A stretch of 64,000 nucleotides of DNA from Jiangella asiatica (GCF_004349065.1 NZ_SMKZ01000015.1:1-64000); one strand, 5' to 3'. Counted from the first letter of the stretch, positions 34,882-45,470 are shown. Made by a program: numbers and translations. The notes: generated from the sequence alone by a model not told the origin.

Positions 34882-35864
34882 GCGCCGGTGCCACCGACAC
34901 CGCCGAGGCGGAGATCGTCGTGGCCGAGGACGTGTGGGGCGAGCCGTTCGACCGGTTGGCGGCGGCGCGCAAGGTACGCCGCATCGACGGCCTGCCCTGC
35001 GCCGACGACCTCGCCGGAGCCGCCGCGCTGGTGGTCCGCAACCGCACCCAGGTGACCCGCGAGCTGCTGGCGGCGGCGCCCGGGCTGCGGGTGGTCGCCC
35101 GCGCCGGCGTCGGGCTGGACAACATCGACCTGGCCGCGGCCGACGACCTCGGCGTCGTCGTGGTGGCCGCGCTGGGCGCCAACGCGGTGAGCGTCGCCGA
35201 GCACGCCGTCGGACTGGCGCTGGCGGTGGCCCGGCGCATCGTCGAGCTGGACCGGTCGACGCGGGCCGGAGGCTGGCAGCGCCGGCCCGGCCGGGAACTG
35301 GCCGGCGGGGTCTGGGGCCTGCTGTCGGCCGGCGCGACCGCGCGGGCGACCGGGCGGCTGGCCCGCGGCCTCGGCATGTCGGTGCTGGCCAGCGACCCGT
35401 ACTGTGACCCGGCCGACCCGGAGCTGGCCGAGCTCGGCATCGAGCTGCGGACCCTGGAGGACGTGATGGCCGTCGCCGACGTCGTCAGCATTCATCTGCC
35501 CGCGACCACGGAGACCCGCGGCCTGGTCGGCCAGCGGCTGCTCGACCTCGCCAAGCCCGGCGTGATCCTGGTCAACGTCGGCCGGGGCGAGGTGATCGAC
35601 GAGGCGGCACTCGCCCAGGCGCTGCGGGACGGGCGCGTCGCCGGCGCCGGCCTGGACGTGCGCGGCGACGAACCGCCGCGGCCGGGCGAGCTGGAGACGC
35701 TGCCCAACGTCGTGCTCACCCCGCACGTGGCCGGCATCACCGGCGCGTCGCAGGCGCGGATCGCCGAGGTGCTGTGCGCCGGCATCGAGGCCGTGCTCGC
35801 CGGCGGCGCCGCACCGAGCGCCGTCACCCGGTCGGCCCGGTCCACCCGGGTGGTGGCCGCGTGA
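34878..35864 (+). CDS. D-2-hydroxyacid dehydrogenase (candidate (S)-sulfolactate dehydrogenase, SlcC-like)
   Basis: A 328-residue NAD-dependent dehydrogenase of the phosphoglycerate-dehydrogenase family. Catalytic residues are in VNVGRGEVID (Arg), DVRGDEPPRPG (Glu) and TPHVAGIT (His). The nucleotide-binding loop is odd: GLLSAGATAR in place of G-x-x-G-x-G-x-x-G/A-R, so the first glycine of the GxG pair is serine. In sulfolactate degraders, SlcC oxidises (S)-sulfolactate to sulfopyruvate and ComC reduces it to the (R)-form for SuyAB; the next gene is a ComC-family protein. GTGA overlap on both sides. Confidence 0.75.
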   Translation: MSAGATDTAEAEIVVAEDVWGEPFDRLAAARKVRRIDGLPCADDLAGAAALVVRNRTQVTRELLAAAPGLRVVARAGVGLDNIDLAAADDLGVVVVAALGANAVSVAEHAVGLALAVARRIVELDRSTRAGGWQRRPGRELAGGVWGLLSAGATARATGRLARGLGMSVLASDPYCDPADPELAELGIELRTLEDVMAVADVVSIHLPATTETRGLVGQRLLDLAKPGVILVNVGRGEVIDEAALAQALRDGRVAGAGLDVRGDEPPRPGELETLPNVVLTPHVAGITGASQARIAEVLCAGIEAVLAGGAAPSAVTRSARSTRVVAA

Positions 35865-36952
35865 TCGCCGTCGGCACCGCGCGTGACCTCGCCGCCTCGG
35901 CACTGCGCGCCGCGGGCGTACCGGCGGACAAGGCGGACCGGACGGCGCAGCTGCTGGTCACCGCCGACGTGTGGGGCGTGGGCTCGCACGGGCTGATGCG
36001 ACTGCCGCGTTACCTGGCTCGCCTCGCCGCCGGCGGCCTGCGGGCCGACGCCGAGCTCACGGCGGTTCGCACCACCGGTCCGGTCGTCGCGTTCGACGGC
36101 CACGACGGGCTCGGGCACTGGCAGCTGTGGGACGCCGCCGCGGCGGCCGCGGAGCGGGCCGCCCGGTACGGCGTGGCCGCGGCCTCGGTCGGCAACTCGT
36201 CGCACTGCGGTGCCCTCGGCCTCTACACCGCGCCCGCGCTGCGCCGTGGCCTGGTCAGCCTGGTCTTCTCGACCGGCCCCGCGGTGATGGCACCGCCCGG
36301 AACCGCGACGCCGCTGCTGTCCACCAGTCCGCTGGCCGCCGGCGTGCCGGGCGCCGCGACGGGCACCACCCCAGGCAGCCAGTCCGGCGGGCACACGATC
36401 GTCGACCTGGCGACCTCGGCGGTCGCCCGCGGCCGCATCGCCGCGGCCGCCCGCCGCGGCGAGCCGCTGCCCGCGGGCTGGGCAGTCGACACCGACGGCC
36501 TACCGACGACCGACGCCGCGGCGGCGCTGACCGGCATGCTCGCCCCGATGGGCGGCGCCAAGGGGTTCGCGCTGGCCTTCCTCGTCGAGGCGCTGGCCGG
36601 GGCCGCGGTCGGGCCGGCGCTCGCGACCGGCGTGCCGGACATGTTCGACGCCGCCAGCGACACCGAGCCGCAGCGCATCGGCCACCTGGTCATCACGCTG
36701 GACCCCGCGCTCGTCGACGTGGACGGCGGCGGCCCGGACCGGCTGGCGCGGCTGCGCGCGGACGTCACCGCCGCCGGTGGACGGGTGCCCGGCGCGGGCA
36801 AACCGCTGCCGTGGGAGATCGACCCGGACGCGGTCGTCGACATCGCCGACGACGTGATCGCCGAGCTGCGATCCTGGCCGGGCGGCGACACCCACGCTCC
36901 ACCGGACGGGGAGGGCACATGTGGCAGCCTGTCACGCAGCGCGGAAGCCTGA
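35861..36952 (+). CDS. Malate/L-lactate dehydrogenase family protein (candidate ComC, (R)-sulfolactate dehydrogenase)
   Basis: A 363-residue NAD(P)-dependent dehydrogenase of the Ldh2/YlbC/ComC family, unrelated to classical lactate dehydrogenases. The catalytic histidine is in NSSHCGALGLYT; SHGLMRLPRYL and MGGAKGFALAFLVEALAG are family blocks. ComC proteins interconvert sulfopyruvate and (R)-sulfolactate. Paired with the SlcC-like enzyme, it would invert the stereocentre of sulfolactate. Other family members act on malate, ureidoglycolate or ketoacids of amino acids. GTG at 35861 overlaps the previous stop; the last 34 bases overlap the regulator gene. Confidence 0.77.
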   Translation: MIAVGTARDLAASALRAAGVPADKADRTAQLLVTADVWGVGSHGLMRLPRYLARLAAGGLRADAELTAVRTTGPVVAFDGHDGLGHWQLWDAAAAAAERAARYGVAAASVGNSSHCGALGLYTAPALRRGLVSLVFSTGPAVMAPPGTATPLLSTSPLAAGVPGAATGTTPGSQSGGHTIVDLATSAVARGRIAAAARRGEPLPAGWAVDTDGLPTTDAAAALTGMLAPMGGAKGFALAFLVEALAGAAVGPALATGVPDMFDAASDTEPQRIGHLVITLDPALVDVDGGGPDRLARLRADVTAAGGRVPGAGKPLPWEIDPDAVVDIADDVIAELRSWPGGDTHAPPDGEGTCGSLSRSAEA

Positions 36953-37643
36953 CCGAGCGCATCGTCGAGCAGGTCGAGCAGCTCATCCTCGACCAGAGCC
37001 TGCGCCCGGGCGACCGGCTGCCGTCCGAGCGCGAGATGGCCGCGCTGCTCGGCGTCAGCCGCCCGTCCATGCGCGAGGCCGTCCGTATCCTGCAGGCGGG
37101 CGGCCGGTTGACGGTCCGGCACGGGCAGGGCGTGTTCGTGACGACACCGCGCTCCGAGCGTGACCTGCGCGCCCGGCTGGCGAAGGAGGAGATCACCTTC
37201 AACGAGCTCTACGCCATGCGCGAGGTGCTGGAGGTGCCGGCGGCCGGCTGGGCGGCGGAGAAGGCCAGCGACGATCAGCTGGCCTCGCTGCGCGACATCC
37301 TCGGCCGGATGGACGCGCTGCTGGCCACCGGCGAGCCGGACATGGAGCGGCTCGCCCACCTGGACATCGACTTCCACATGGGCATCGCGGCCGCCGCGGG
37401 CAACAGGTTCCTGCAGCAGAGCTCGCACGTCCTCTACGACATCCTCCGCTCGGGCATGCAGACGACGCTGGCCATCCCCGGCCGCACCGAGATCGCCCGG
37501 GCCGACCATGAGCGCATCTGGTCCGGGCTCGCCGGCCGGGACCCCGCCGCCACCCGGCGGGCCGTCCGTGCGCACATCCGCGGCGCGCACGCGGCCGCGC
37601 TGCGCCGTGTCGAGGAGCGCCAGCCCGGAGCACAGGAGGACAC

Positions 37644-37647
<4 letters not shown>
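36919..37647 (+). CDS. GntR regulator, FadR subfamily (in-operon regulator)
   Basis: 242 residues: winged helix-turn-helix (about 8-75, recognition region VSRPSMREAVRILQAGGRL) followed by an all-helical FCD ligand domain with the metal-binding pattern DIDFHMGIAAAAGN and histidines in HERIW and HIRGAH. The family usually represses sugar-acid catabolism and is released by a pathway intermediate. Very similar in layout to the second regulator at 47276-48007 (both begin WQ and share SRPS-REAVRILQA). GGTC-N-GACC palindromes in the cluster fit its FadR-like recognition helix. ATG at 36919 after GGGGAGGG. Confidence 0.88.
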
Positions 37648-38452
<805 letters not shown>

Positions 38453-38456
<4 letters not shown>

Positions 38457-39625
38457 CCGCGACCCGGATCGAGAAGATCGAGACGTTCCAGATCCCGCCC
38501 CGGTGGCTGCTGGTCCGGGTGACGACGGCGGACGGCGCGGCCGGGTGGGGCGAGTGCATCGTGCCGAAGCGGGTCCGGGCCGTCACCGGCGCGGTCGCCG
38601 ACCTGGCCGACAACGTCGTCGGCCGCGACGCGCGGCACATCGAGGACCTCTGGCAGCGCATGTACCGGGGCGGCTTCTTCCGCGGCGGCCCGATCCTCGC
38701 CACCGCCTCGGCCGGCATCGAGCAGGCGCTGTGGGACCTCAAGGCCCGCGCGGTGGGGCTGCCGGTGCACGACTTCCTCGGCGGTGCTGTCCGCGAGCGC
38801 ATCCGCGCCTACGCGTGGGTCGGTGGCGATGCGCCCGCCGACGTGGTCGAGCACGCGCGCGAGCGCGTGGAACAGGGCTTCACCGCGGTCAAGATGAACG
38901 CCACGGCGACCGCGGACCACCTGGACCGGCGCGCCGTCGTCGACGACGTCCTCGGCCGGGTGGGCGCGCTGCGCGACGCGTTCGGCGCGGACCTGGACAT
39001 CGCGCTGGACTTCCACGGCCGAGTGCCGCGCACCGTCGCGAAGATCCTGCTCCGCGAGCTGGAACCGTTCCGGCTGCTGTGGGTCGAGGAGCCGATCACG
39101 CCGGACACCGACGACGCGCTGCGGCACGTCGTCCCGCCGGGCTCGTCGGTGCCGATAGCGACCGGCGAGCGGCTGACATCGCGCTGGCAGGTCAAGGAGC
39201 TGCTGGCCGCGGGCGTGGTCGACATCCTGCAGCCGGACGTCTCGCTGACCGGTCTGTTCGAGCTGGAGAAGATCGCCAGGATGGCCGAGCCGTACGACGT
39301 CGCCGTCGCGCCGCACTGCCCCAACGGGCCGGTGTCGCTGGCCGCGTCCCTGCAGGTCGGGTTCTGCTGTCCGAACGTCGTCATCCAGGAGCAGAGCGGC
39401 GGCATCCACTACCACCAGGGCTACGCCGGGCTGCCGGCCGCGGACCTGTTCGACTACCTGCGCGATCCCGATCCGCTGCGCACGCCCGATGGATACTTCC
39501 GCCATGGCACGGCGCCCGGCCTGGGCATCGACGTCGACGACGACGCCGTCCAGGCCGCGGTGGCACAGTGGCGGCTGCCGGACCCGGACTGGCGGCACGA
39601 CGACGGGCGGTACGCGGAATGGTGA
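38453..39625 (+). CDS. Mandelate racemase/muconate lactonizing family sugar-acid dehydratase
   Basis: A 390-residue enolase-superfamily enzyme. Metal ligands are the Asp of DIALDFHGRV, the Glu of LLWVEEPI and the Glu of ATGERLTS; the base histidines are in DFHGR and APHCPNGP. The D-x-H pattern is that of D-galactonate dehydratase (DgoD). It removes water from a sugar acid to give a 2-keto-3-deoxy acid. In known sulfo-Entner-Doudoroff clusters this step is done by an unrelated IlvD/Edd enzyme, so this would be a non-homologous replacement, or the true substrate is galactonate. Confidence 0.8.
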
Positions 39626-40512
39626 GCTCGAGTGATCTGCACGGCATGCACGTCGCGCTGGCCACGCCGATCGGCGACGACGGCGAACCGGACCCCGCCG
39701 GCCTCGGCCGGCTGCTGGACCGGGTCAGCGACGGCGGCATCGACGCGGTCTGCCCCACCGGATCGACCGGTGAGGGTCCGCGACTCACGGTGGCCCAGCG
39801 CCGCGCCGTGACCGCCGCGGTCCGGGCGCACCTCGGGACCGGCCACCTGGTGCTGTCCGGCGCGTCGGCCATGACCCCGGCCGACGCGGTCGACGAGATC
39901 GCCGGGCTGGCCGCCGCCGGTACGGACGCGGTGCTGCTGGCACCTCCCTCGTACTACCCGATGGCGCCGGCGGAGCTGGTCGCGTGGTACCGCGCGGTGG
40001 CGGGCCGGACGGCGCTGCCGATCGTGCTGTACAACATCCCGGCGATGACGGGGGTCACGCTCGCGCCGCACGCTGTCGCCGAGCTCGCCGGGGTCCCCGG
40101 TGTGGTCGGCATCAAGGACAGCAGCCGCGACCTGGAGTACCTGCAGGAGGTGCTCTACGCGACCAGTGGCGCCGATTTCGCGGTGCTGACGGGCACCGAC
40201 ACCATGCTGCTGGCGTCACTCACCATCGGTGCGGTGGGCGCCATCGCGGCCAGCGCCAACCTGGTGCCGTCTCTGGGTCGGGCGGTCCATGCGGCGTTCG
40301 TGGCCGGAGACGCCGACGAGGCGGCGGCGGCGCAGCGGCGCCTGGTCGACATCGTCACCGCATGCCGGCGCGGTACGACGCCGGCGGGCTGGAAGGCGGC
40401 ATTGGCCTGGGCCGGCGTCTGCTCCGCGAACTTGGTGCCGCCGGCCGCGCCACTGCCGAAGCCGGATCAGGATGCGCTCGGAGCACGGCTGGAGGAGCTC
40501 GGTGTCCGCTGA
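39619..40512 (+). CDS. Dihydrodipicolinate synthase/N-acetylneuraminate lyase family aldolase
   Basis: A 297-residue class I aldolase. Schiff-base lysine in GIKDSSRD, tyrosine in VLYNIPAMTG, and the pyruvate-carboxylate loop PTGSTGEG. Family members cleave 2-keto-3-deoxy acids into pyruvate and an aldehyde. Here it would release pyruvate plus a three-carbon aldehyde (sulfolactaldehyde, or glyceraldehyde if the sugar is not sulfonated). Starts at ATG 39619 or the GTG at 39622, which would give the 4-base overlap usual in this operon. A longer upstream reading in this frame overlaps the dehydratase and is not real. Confidence 0.82.
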   Translation: MVSSSDLHGMHVALATPIGDDGEPDPAGLGRLLDRVSDGGIDAVCPTGSTGEGPRLTVAQRRAVTAAVRAHLGTGHLVLSGASAMTPADAVDEIAGLAAAGTDAVLLAPPSYYPMAPAELVAWYRAVAGRTALPIVLYNIPAMTGVTLAPHAVAELAGVPGVVGIKDSSRDLEYLQEVLYATSGADFAVLTGTDTMLLASLTIGAVGAIAASANLVPSLGRAVHAAFVAGDADEAAAAQRRLVDIVTACRRGTTPAGWKAALAWAGVCSANLVPPAAPLPKPDQDALGARLEELGVR

Positions 40513-41401
40513 TCCGGTCGAGGTCGCGGCGCCGGCCCGGCTCGGCGAGGGGCCGCTGTGGGACCCGGTCCGGGCCCGGCTGATGTGGGTGGACCTGCTC
40601 GCCTCGACCGTTCACGAGTTCGACCCGGCGACGGGTCACGACGCCGTGGTGGAATTCGACCGGCCGGTGGCGGCGCTGGCCCTGCTCTCCGGCGGCGACG
40701 GTTACCTCGTCGCGGCCGGGCTCGAGGTCGCGGTCTGCGCGTGGCCGTCGCCGCGGCTGCGCCCGGTCGCCGGTCTGGACCGAGGTGAGCGCGCGAACGA
40801 CGGCGCCGTCGACCCGGCCGGGCGGTTCGTCGTCGGCACCATGGCCGACGAGGCCACCCCCGGCCAGGCCGCGCTGTACTCCGTCGCAGGCGTGACGGCG
40901 CGGGTCGTGGTCGAGGGCGTGACCATCTCCAACGGCCTGGACTGGAGCCCGGACGGCATGACGATGTACTACGTCGACACGCCCCTTGAACGCGTCGACG
41001 CCTTCGACTACGACATCGCCACCGGTGCGCTGTCCCGCCGGCGGGTCCTCGCCGACCTGCGCGACGTGCCGGGCCGGCCCGACGGGCTGACGGTCGACGC
41101 CGAGGGCGGTGTCTGGGTCGCGATGGCACGTGGCGGTGCCGCGGTGCGGCGCTTCGCCCCGGACGGCCGCGCCGACCACGTCGTCGGCCTGCCGGTGCCC
41201 AACGCGACCAGCGTCGCATTCGGCGGGCCTGACCTCGGTGACCTCTACGTCACCACGTCCCAGCTGCGAATGACCGAGGACGACCTGCGCACGTGGCCGT
41301 CCGCCGGCGCGCTGTTCCGGGTCGACGACCTCGGCGTCACCGGCCGCCCGCCGGTGCCGGCCCGCGTCCCCCTCGACCGTCCCGTCCCCCACTTCCGTTG
41401 A
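40502..41401 (+). CDS. SMP-30/gluconolactonase family lactonase
   Basis: A 299-residue six-bladed beta-propeller lactonase. Metal ligands: Glu in LGEGPLWD, Asn in ISNGLDWSPD and Asp in RPDGLTVDAEG; RANDGAVDPAGR is another family block. It opens the lactone made by the sugar dehydrogenase. GTG at 40502 overlaps the aldolase end. Last gene of the operon; its last seven codons form half of a perfect 22-base hairpin. Confidence 0.86.
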   Translation: MSADPVEVAAPARLGEGPLWDPVRARLMWVDLLASTVHEFDPATGHDAVVEFDRPVAALALLSGGDGYLVAAGLEVAVCAWPSPRLRPVAGLDRGERANDGAVDPAGRFVVGTMADEATPGQAALYSVAGVTARVVVEGVTISNGLDWSPDGMTMYYVDTPLERVDAFDYDIATGALSRRRVLADLRDVPGRPDGLTVDAEGGVWVAMARGGAAVRRFAPDGRADHVVGLPVPNATSVAFGGPDLGDLYVTTSQLRMTEDDLRTWPSAGALFRVDDLGVTGRPPVPARVPLDRPVPHFR

Positions 41402-41428
41402 TCCAAGATCAACGGAAGTGGGGGACGG
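41382..41428. terminator. Perfect 22-bp hairpin, bidirectional terminator between convergent operons
   Basis: The 22-base arm at 41382-41403 is exactly complementary to 41407-41428 around a three-base loop. It includes the last codons and stop of the lactonase gene and ends three bases before the stop of the convergent GH42 gene. No U-tract. Confidence 0.75.
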
Positions 41429-41431
41429 ATC

Positions 41432-43507
41432 TCAGTCCTCGGCGACGACGCGGATGTCCCAGGCGCTCAGGTGCAGCGGCCGGCCGGGGCCTACCGCGGC
41501 GTCGGCGAACAGGTCGGTTCCCTTCAGCAGGTCGTCCGGGAGCGTGTGCTCGTCGAAGGACCAGTTCGAGACGAACCACAGCCGCCGTCCGTCGCGTGCC
41601 CGGGCACGAGTGACGCGGACCGGCTCGGGGAGCCCCGCGCCCAGCGGCTGGACCCCGGCCGAACGCAGCACCCAGTCGCCGACCGCACGGGCCAGCGCCG
41701 CGTCCGGCAGCGTGCCGACGTACGTGACCCGCCCGGCGCCGTAGGGGTGCGAGGTGACCGCCGGGAACCGCCCGAAGTGCGGATGCGTGTAGCTCGCCAG
41801 CACCTCCGTCGACTCGTCCTCGACGACCAGCTCGTCCATCCAGCCCAGCGCCTGCGCACCGGACGCCACCTCGAACCCAGCACCGTCGCCGGCGACGCCG
41901 ACCGGGGCCGCCAGGTTGGAGTACAGGTTGTAGCCGACGCCGGCCGCCTCGCGAAGCGGTCCCGGTGAGCGGACCCAGCGGGCACGCGCGTACTCGTCGG
42001 CGTACCCGGTGCGGATGGTCAGCACCAGGTGGCCGCCGTCGCGGGCGTAGTGGGCCAGTCCCTCGAGCAGCGCGTCGTCGGCCGAGTACAGCGCCGGTGC
42101 GACGACGACGGGGTACGCCGACACGTCCGCGCCGGCCCGCAGCACGACGGACTGCGCCCGGGCGTCGAAGAAGCCGCGGTAGGTGGTGTCGAAGATGCGC
42201 TCGTAGCTGCGCGGGTCTGGGCCGGCGCCGTCGGCGGTCTTCAGCGGCGGCTGGCACGCCATCGCCCAGCGGCTGTCGTAGGAGTAGAGGAACGCCACCT
42301 CGGCCTCCGGGGTCAGCCCGGTGAGGGTGTCGCCGTGCCGGGCCAGGTCGCGCCCGATGGTCGCCACCTCGTCGTAGTTGCGGTTCGGTTCCAGGTCGTG
42401 GTTGAGGATGCCGTGCGAGTAGATCTCGTGCCCGTAGTGCAGGCTGTGCCAGTGCCAGTAGGCGACCATGTCGGCGCCGCGGGAGATGGTCGAGAACGCC
42501 GCCATCCGCCACTGGCCGTCGTAGCACGGGAACACGTTGTCCGACCCGGCGATGCTGATCGGGTTCATCTCGGTGATGAAGAAGTTGGCCTTCTTGACCC
42601 CGTAGGCCATGTCCGCGCGCTGGTACAGCTGGGCCGGGCCGGTCCCCGTCGTGCGGGCGGGGTACATCGCCAGCCCGTCCACCGGCGGGTGTGCCAGGCC
42701 GTCCTGGGTGGCGTGCGGGAAGTTCTCCGCCACCACGTCCATCACGTCGCCGATGGTGTACCGGTCGGCGTCGGACTTGCCGTGGAAGCCGACGACGTCC
42801 TGGATGACGATCTGGTCCGCGCGGGCGTACTCGCGCACGATACCGACCTGCCAGGTCAGGAACTCCGTCGTCATGGCCGCCTGGAACCGCCGCCACTCGA
42901 GGTCGTAGCCGGGGCTGGTGTTGCCGGCCGGCGCCCACAGGTCGGCCCAGTCGCCCAGCCGGTGCGACCAGTACGTCAGCCCCCACAGCTCGTTGACACG
43001 ATCGACCGAGCCGTACGTCCGCTTGAGATGCTCGACGAACGCATCGACGACGGCGCGGTTCTGCGCGCCCGCGGTGCCGGTCTCGTTGTCCACCTGGAAC
43101 CCGATGATGCTCGGGTGCTGGGCGTAGCGCTCGAGCAGCAGCCGGGTGATCCGCTCGGCGTAGTGCCGGTAGGTCGGGTTGGTGACGTCGAAGTTCTGCC
43201 GCGCGCCGTACGGGATGGGGCGGCCGTCGCCGCGCACGGCCATGACCTCGGGGTACCGGCGGTGCAGCCACGGCGGGATCGCGTACGTCGGCGTCGTCAG
43301 GATGACCTTGATGCCGGCGGCGTGCAGCGCGTCCAGGACCCGCTCCAGCCACTCGATGTCGAACGCGCCCTCGGCCGGTTCGCACAGCGACCAGATCGAG
43401 TCGCCGATCCGGGCGTAGTCGATGCCGGCCTCGGCCATCATGCGCACGTCGTCGTCGAGGCGGTCGAACGGCTGGTACTCGAAGTAGTAGGACACGCCGT
43501 AGAGCAC
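41432..43507 (-). CDS. GH42-family beta-galactosidase
   Basis: A 691-residue cytoplasmic (no signal peptide) glycosidase. TIM barrel with the acid/base in VDNETGT (about Glu142) and nucleophile in ITEMNP (about Glu313), then a trimerisation domain (GATase-like, about 400-600) and a small C-terminal beta domain. GH42 enzymes hydrolyse terminal beta-D-galactosides and sometimes alpha-L-arabinopyranosides. GTG at 43507 follows AAGGAGAG; the open frame further upstream overlaps the permease genes and is not used. Last gene of the transporter operon, so it probably acts on the imported oligosaccharide or glycoside. Confidence 0.9.
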   Translation of the reverse strand: MLYGVSYYFEYQPFDRLDDDVRMMAEAGIDYARIGDSIWSLCEPAEGAFDIEWLERVLDALHAAGIKVILTTPTYAIPPWLHRRYPEVMAVRGDGRPIPYGARQNFDVTNPTYRHYAERITRLLLERYAQHPSIIGFQVDNETGTAGAQNRAVVDAFVEHLKRTYGSVDRVNELWGLTYWSHRLGDWADLWAPAGNTSPGYDLEWRRFQAAMTTEFLTWQVGIVREYARADQIVIQDVVGFHGKSDADRYTIGDVMDVVAENFPHATQDGLAHPPVDGLAMYPARTTGTGPAQLYQRADMAYGVKKANFFITEMNPISIAGSDNVFPCYDGQWRMAAFSTISRGADMVAYWHWHSLHYGHEIYSHGILNHDLEPNRNYDEVATIGRDLARHGDTLTGLTPEAEVAFLYSYDSRWAMACQPPLKTADGAGPDPRSYERIFDTTYRGFFDARAQSVVLRAGADVSAYPVVVAPALYSADDALLEGLAHYARDGGHLVLTIRTGYADEYARARWVRSPGPLREAAGVGYNLYSNLAAPVGVAGDGAGFEVASGAQALGWMDELVVEDESTEVLASYTHPHFGRFPAVTSHPYGAGRVTYVGTLPDAALARAVGDWVLRSAGVQPLGAGLPEPVRVTRARARDGRRLWFVSNWSFDEHTLPDDLLKGTDLFADAAVGPGRPLHLSAWDIRVVAED

Positions 43508-43557
43508 GAGGTTTCTCTCCTTCGCAGGTGGACGGTTCGGCCGCTGGGCGGTGCCGG

Positions 43558-44475
43558 TCAGCCGCGGACGGCGCCGGCGACGCCCTCGACGAAGTAGCGC
43601 TGCAGCGCCAGGAAGACCAGCACGATCGGCAGCAGTGCGATGGTCGACGCCGCGGCCATGCCGGACCAGTCGGTCATGTTCTCGCCCTGGAACGAGTAGA
43701 CGCCGACGGCGAGCGTGCGCAGCTCCGGCCGTGGCAGCGTGAGCACCAGCGGGATCAGGAAGCTGTTCCACACCCTCATCAGCGAGAGGATGATCGCGGT
43801 CGCGATGGCCGGCTTGGTCAGCGGGAGCATGACCTTCCAGAAGATGCGCAGGAAGCCGGCGCCGTCGATGCGAGCCGCCTCGTCCAGCTCGTTCGGCAGC
43901 TGCCGGAAGTACCCGGCGAACAGCATGATCTGGATGACGTGCGCGCCGCCGGACTCGGCCAGGATGATGCCCCACAGCGACCCCGACAGCCCGAGCTGGT
44001 TGATCAGGTCGAACACCGGGATGATCGTGTAGCCCTCGGGCAGGAACAGCGTGGCGATCAACACCACCACGAGGACCTTCTTGCCCGGGAACGTGTACCG
44101 CCCGATGACGTAGCCGATCATCGCGGTGGTGATGGTGACGACCGCGATGGTGAACGCCGTGATGAAGATCGTGTTCCAGAAGTACGGGCCGATGTTCGCC
44201 TCGTACCAGGCCCGCGAGTAGTTTTCCCACTGCGGTTGTTCCGGCAGGACGCTGACGCTGCCGAAGATCTCGGTGTCGGTCTTCAGGGAGGCGCCGACCA
44301 TCCACAGGAACGGGTAGATCCAGATCAGGCAGATCGGCAGCAGGACGATGCTGACGATGATCTCGCGCCGCCAACTGCGCCAGCCGCGGTGCTTCCTCGG
44401 CTTGGTCCCCGCCGGCTGCTGGCGACCGGCGCGCGCGGGCGCGGCCTGGCCGGACACCGTCGTCGGGACACTCAT
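43558..44475 (-). CDS. Carbohydrate ABC transporter permease (MalG type)
   Basis: A 305-residue inner-membrane permease with six hydrophobic segments and the EAA loop ELDEAARIDGAGFLRIFWKV that contacts the ATPase. The basic N-terminal tail (about 35 residues) is cytoplasmic. No ATPase is encoded in the cluster; such systems usually share a general MsiK-type ATPase in actinobacteria. ATG at 44475 overlaps the stop of the upstream permease by four bases. Confidence 0.9.
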   Translation of the reverse strand: MSVPTTVSGQAAPARAGRQQPAGTKPRKHRGWRSWRREIIVSIVLLPICLIWIYPFLWMVGASLKTDTEIFGSVSVLPEQPQWENYSRAWYEANIGPYFWNTIFITAFTIAVVTITTAMIGYVIGRYTFPGKKVLVVVLIATLFLPEGYTIIPVFDLINQLGLSGSLWGIILAESGGAHVIQIMLFAGYFRQLPNELDEAARIDGAGFLRIFWKVMLPLTKPAIATAIILSLMRVWNSFLIPLVLTLPRPELRTLAVGVYSFQGENMTDWSGMAAASTIALLPIVLVFLALQRYFVEGVAGAVRG

Positions 44476-45458
44476 GCCTGCCCTCCCTGCTTGACGTCGC
44501 GCTGCAAGGCCGACGCCCGGCGCAGGCCCCACGCCTGCGCGAGCGTGAACACCAGGACGGTGATGCCGAAGAAGACGGCGACGGCGGAGGCGTAGCCCAG
44601 CCGCGGGGTGCTCCCGGAGGCGAAGGCCAGCCGGTAGATGTAGAGCTCGACCAGCTCGGTCGCGAACGCCGGCCCGCCGGAGGTCATCGCCTGCACGAGC
44701 GGAAACGTCTGCAGCGCGCCGACGAACGTGATGAGGACGATGACGATGCCGAACGGCATGATCAGCGGGATGGTGACGTCGCGGTGCATCCGCCAGCGCG
44801 ACGCGCCGTCGACGCGGGCCGCCTCGTACAGCTCCTGCGGTACCGTCTGCAGCGCCACCAGCCAGTAGATCATCGACATGCCCATCCACTTCCAGACGAA
44901 CACTCCGGAGACCGACCAGAGCGCGAGGTCGGGGTCACCGAGGAAGTCGATGGGCCGGTCGATGATGCCGATGTCGAGCAGCACCGCGTTCAGCGGGCCG
45001 TCGAACGGGTTCATGATCAACGACATGACGACGCCGACGATCGCCGTCGTCGTCACCACGGGCAGGAAGAACATGGTGCGGAAGACGGTGCGCATCCGCA
45101 GCGAGGTGTCGTTGAGCACCAGCGCCGCGAGCAGCGCCAGCGTCAGCATCACCGGGACGGTGACGAAGGTGAACGCGAACGTGCGCCCGAACGATCCCCA
45201 GAACGCCGAGTCGGCGACCGCCTCGCTGTAGTTGTCCAGCCCCACGAAGTGGCGGTCGGAGTCCAGCCCGGACCAGTCGAGGAACGAGATGTACCACGAC
45301 GCGATCATCGGGTAGAGCGTGAACAGCGTCCCGAGGATCACCGAGGGCAGCATGAACGCGTAGCACCAGCGCGCGTTCCACAGTCGTTGCCGCAGCGTGC
45401 CGGCGTCGCCGCCACGGCGGGCGTCGGCCAGCTGCCGGGCCGGTCGGATGATGGCCAT
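44472..45458 (-). CDS. Carbohydrate ABC transporter permease (MalF type)
   Basis: A 328-residue permease with six hydrophobic segments; EAA loop ELYEAARVDGASRWRMHRDV. Pairs with the downstream MalG-type permease. ATG at 45458 lies 12 bases after the binding-protein stop, so SBP, MalF-type, MalG-type and GH42 form one transcript. Confidence 0.9.
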   Translation of the reverse strand: MAIIRPARQLADARRGGDAGTLRQRLWNARWCYAFMLPSVILGTLFTLYPMIASWYISFLDWSGLDSDRHFVGLDNYSEAVADSAFWGSFGRTFAFTFVTVPVMLTLALLAALVLNDTSLRMRTVFRTMFFLPVVTTTAIVGVVMSLIMNPFDGPLNAVLLDIGIIDRPIDFLGDPDLALWSVSGVFVWKWMGMSMIYWLVALQTVPQELYEAARVDGASRWRMHRDVTIPLIMPFGIVIVLITFVGALQTFPLVQAMTSGGPAFATELVELYIYRLAFASGSTPRLGYASAVAVFFGITVLVFTLAQAWGLRRASALQRDVKQGGQA

Positions 45459-45470
45459 GCGTCTCCCCGC

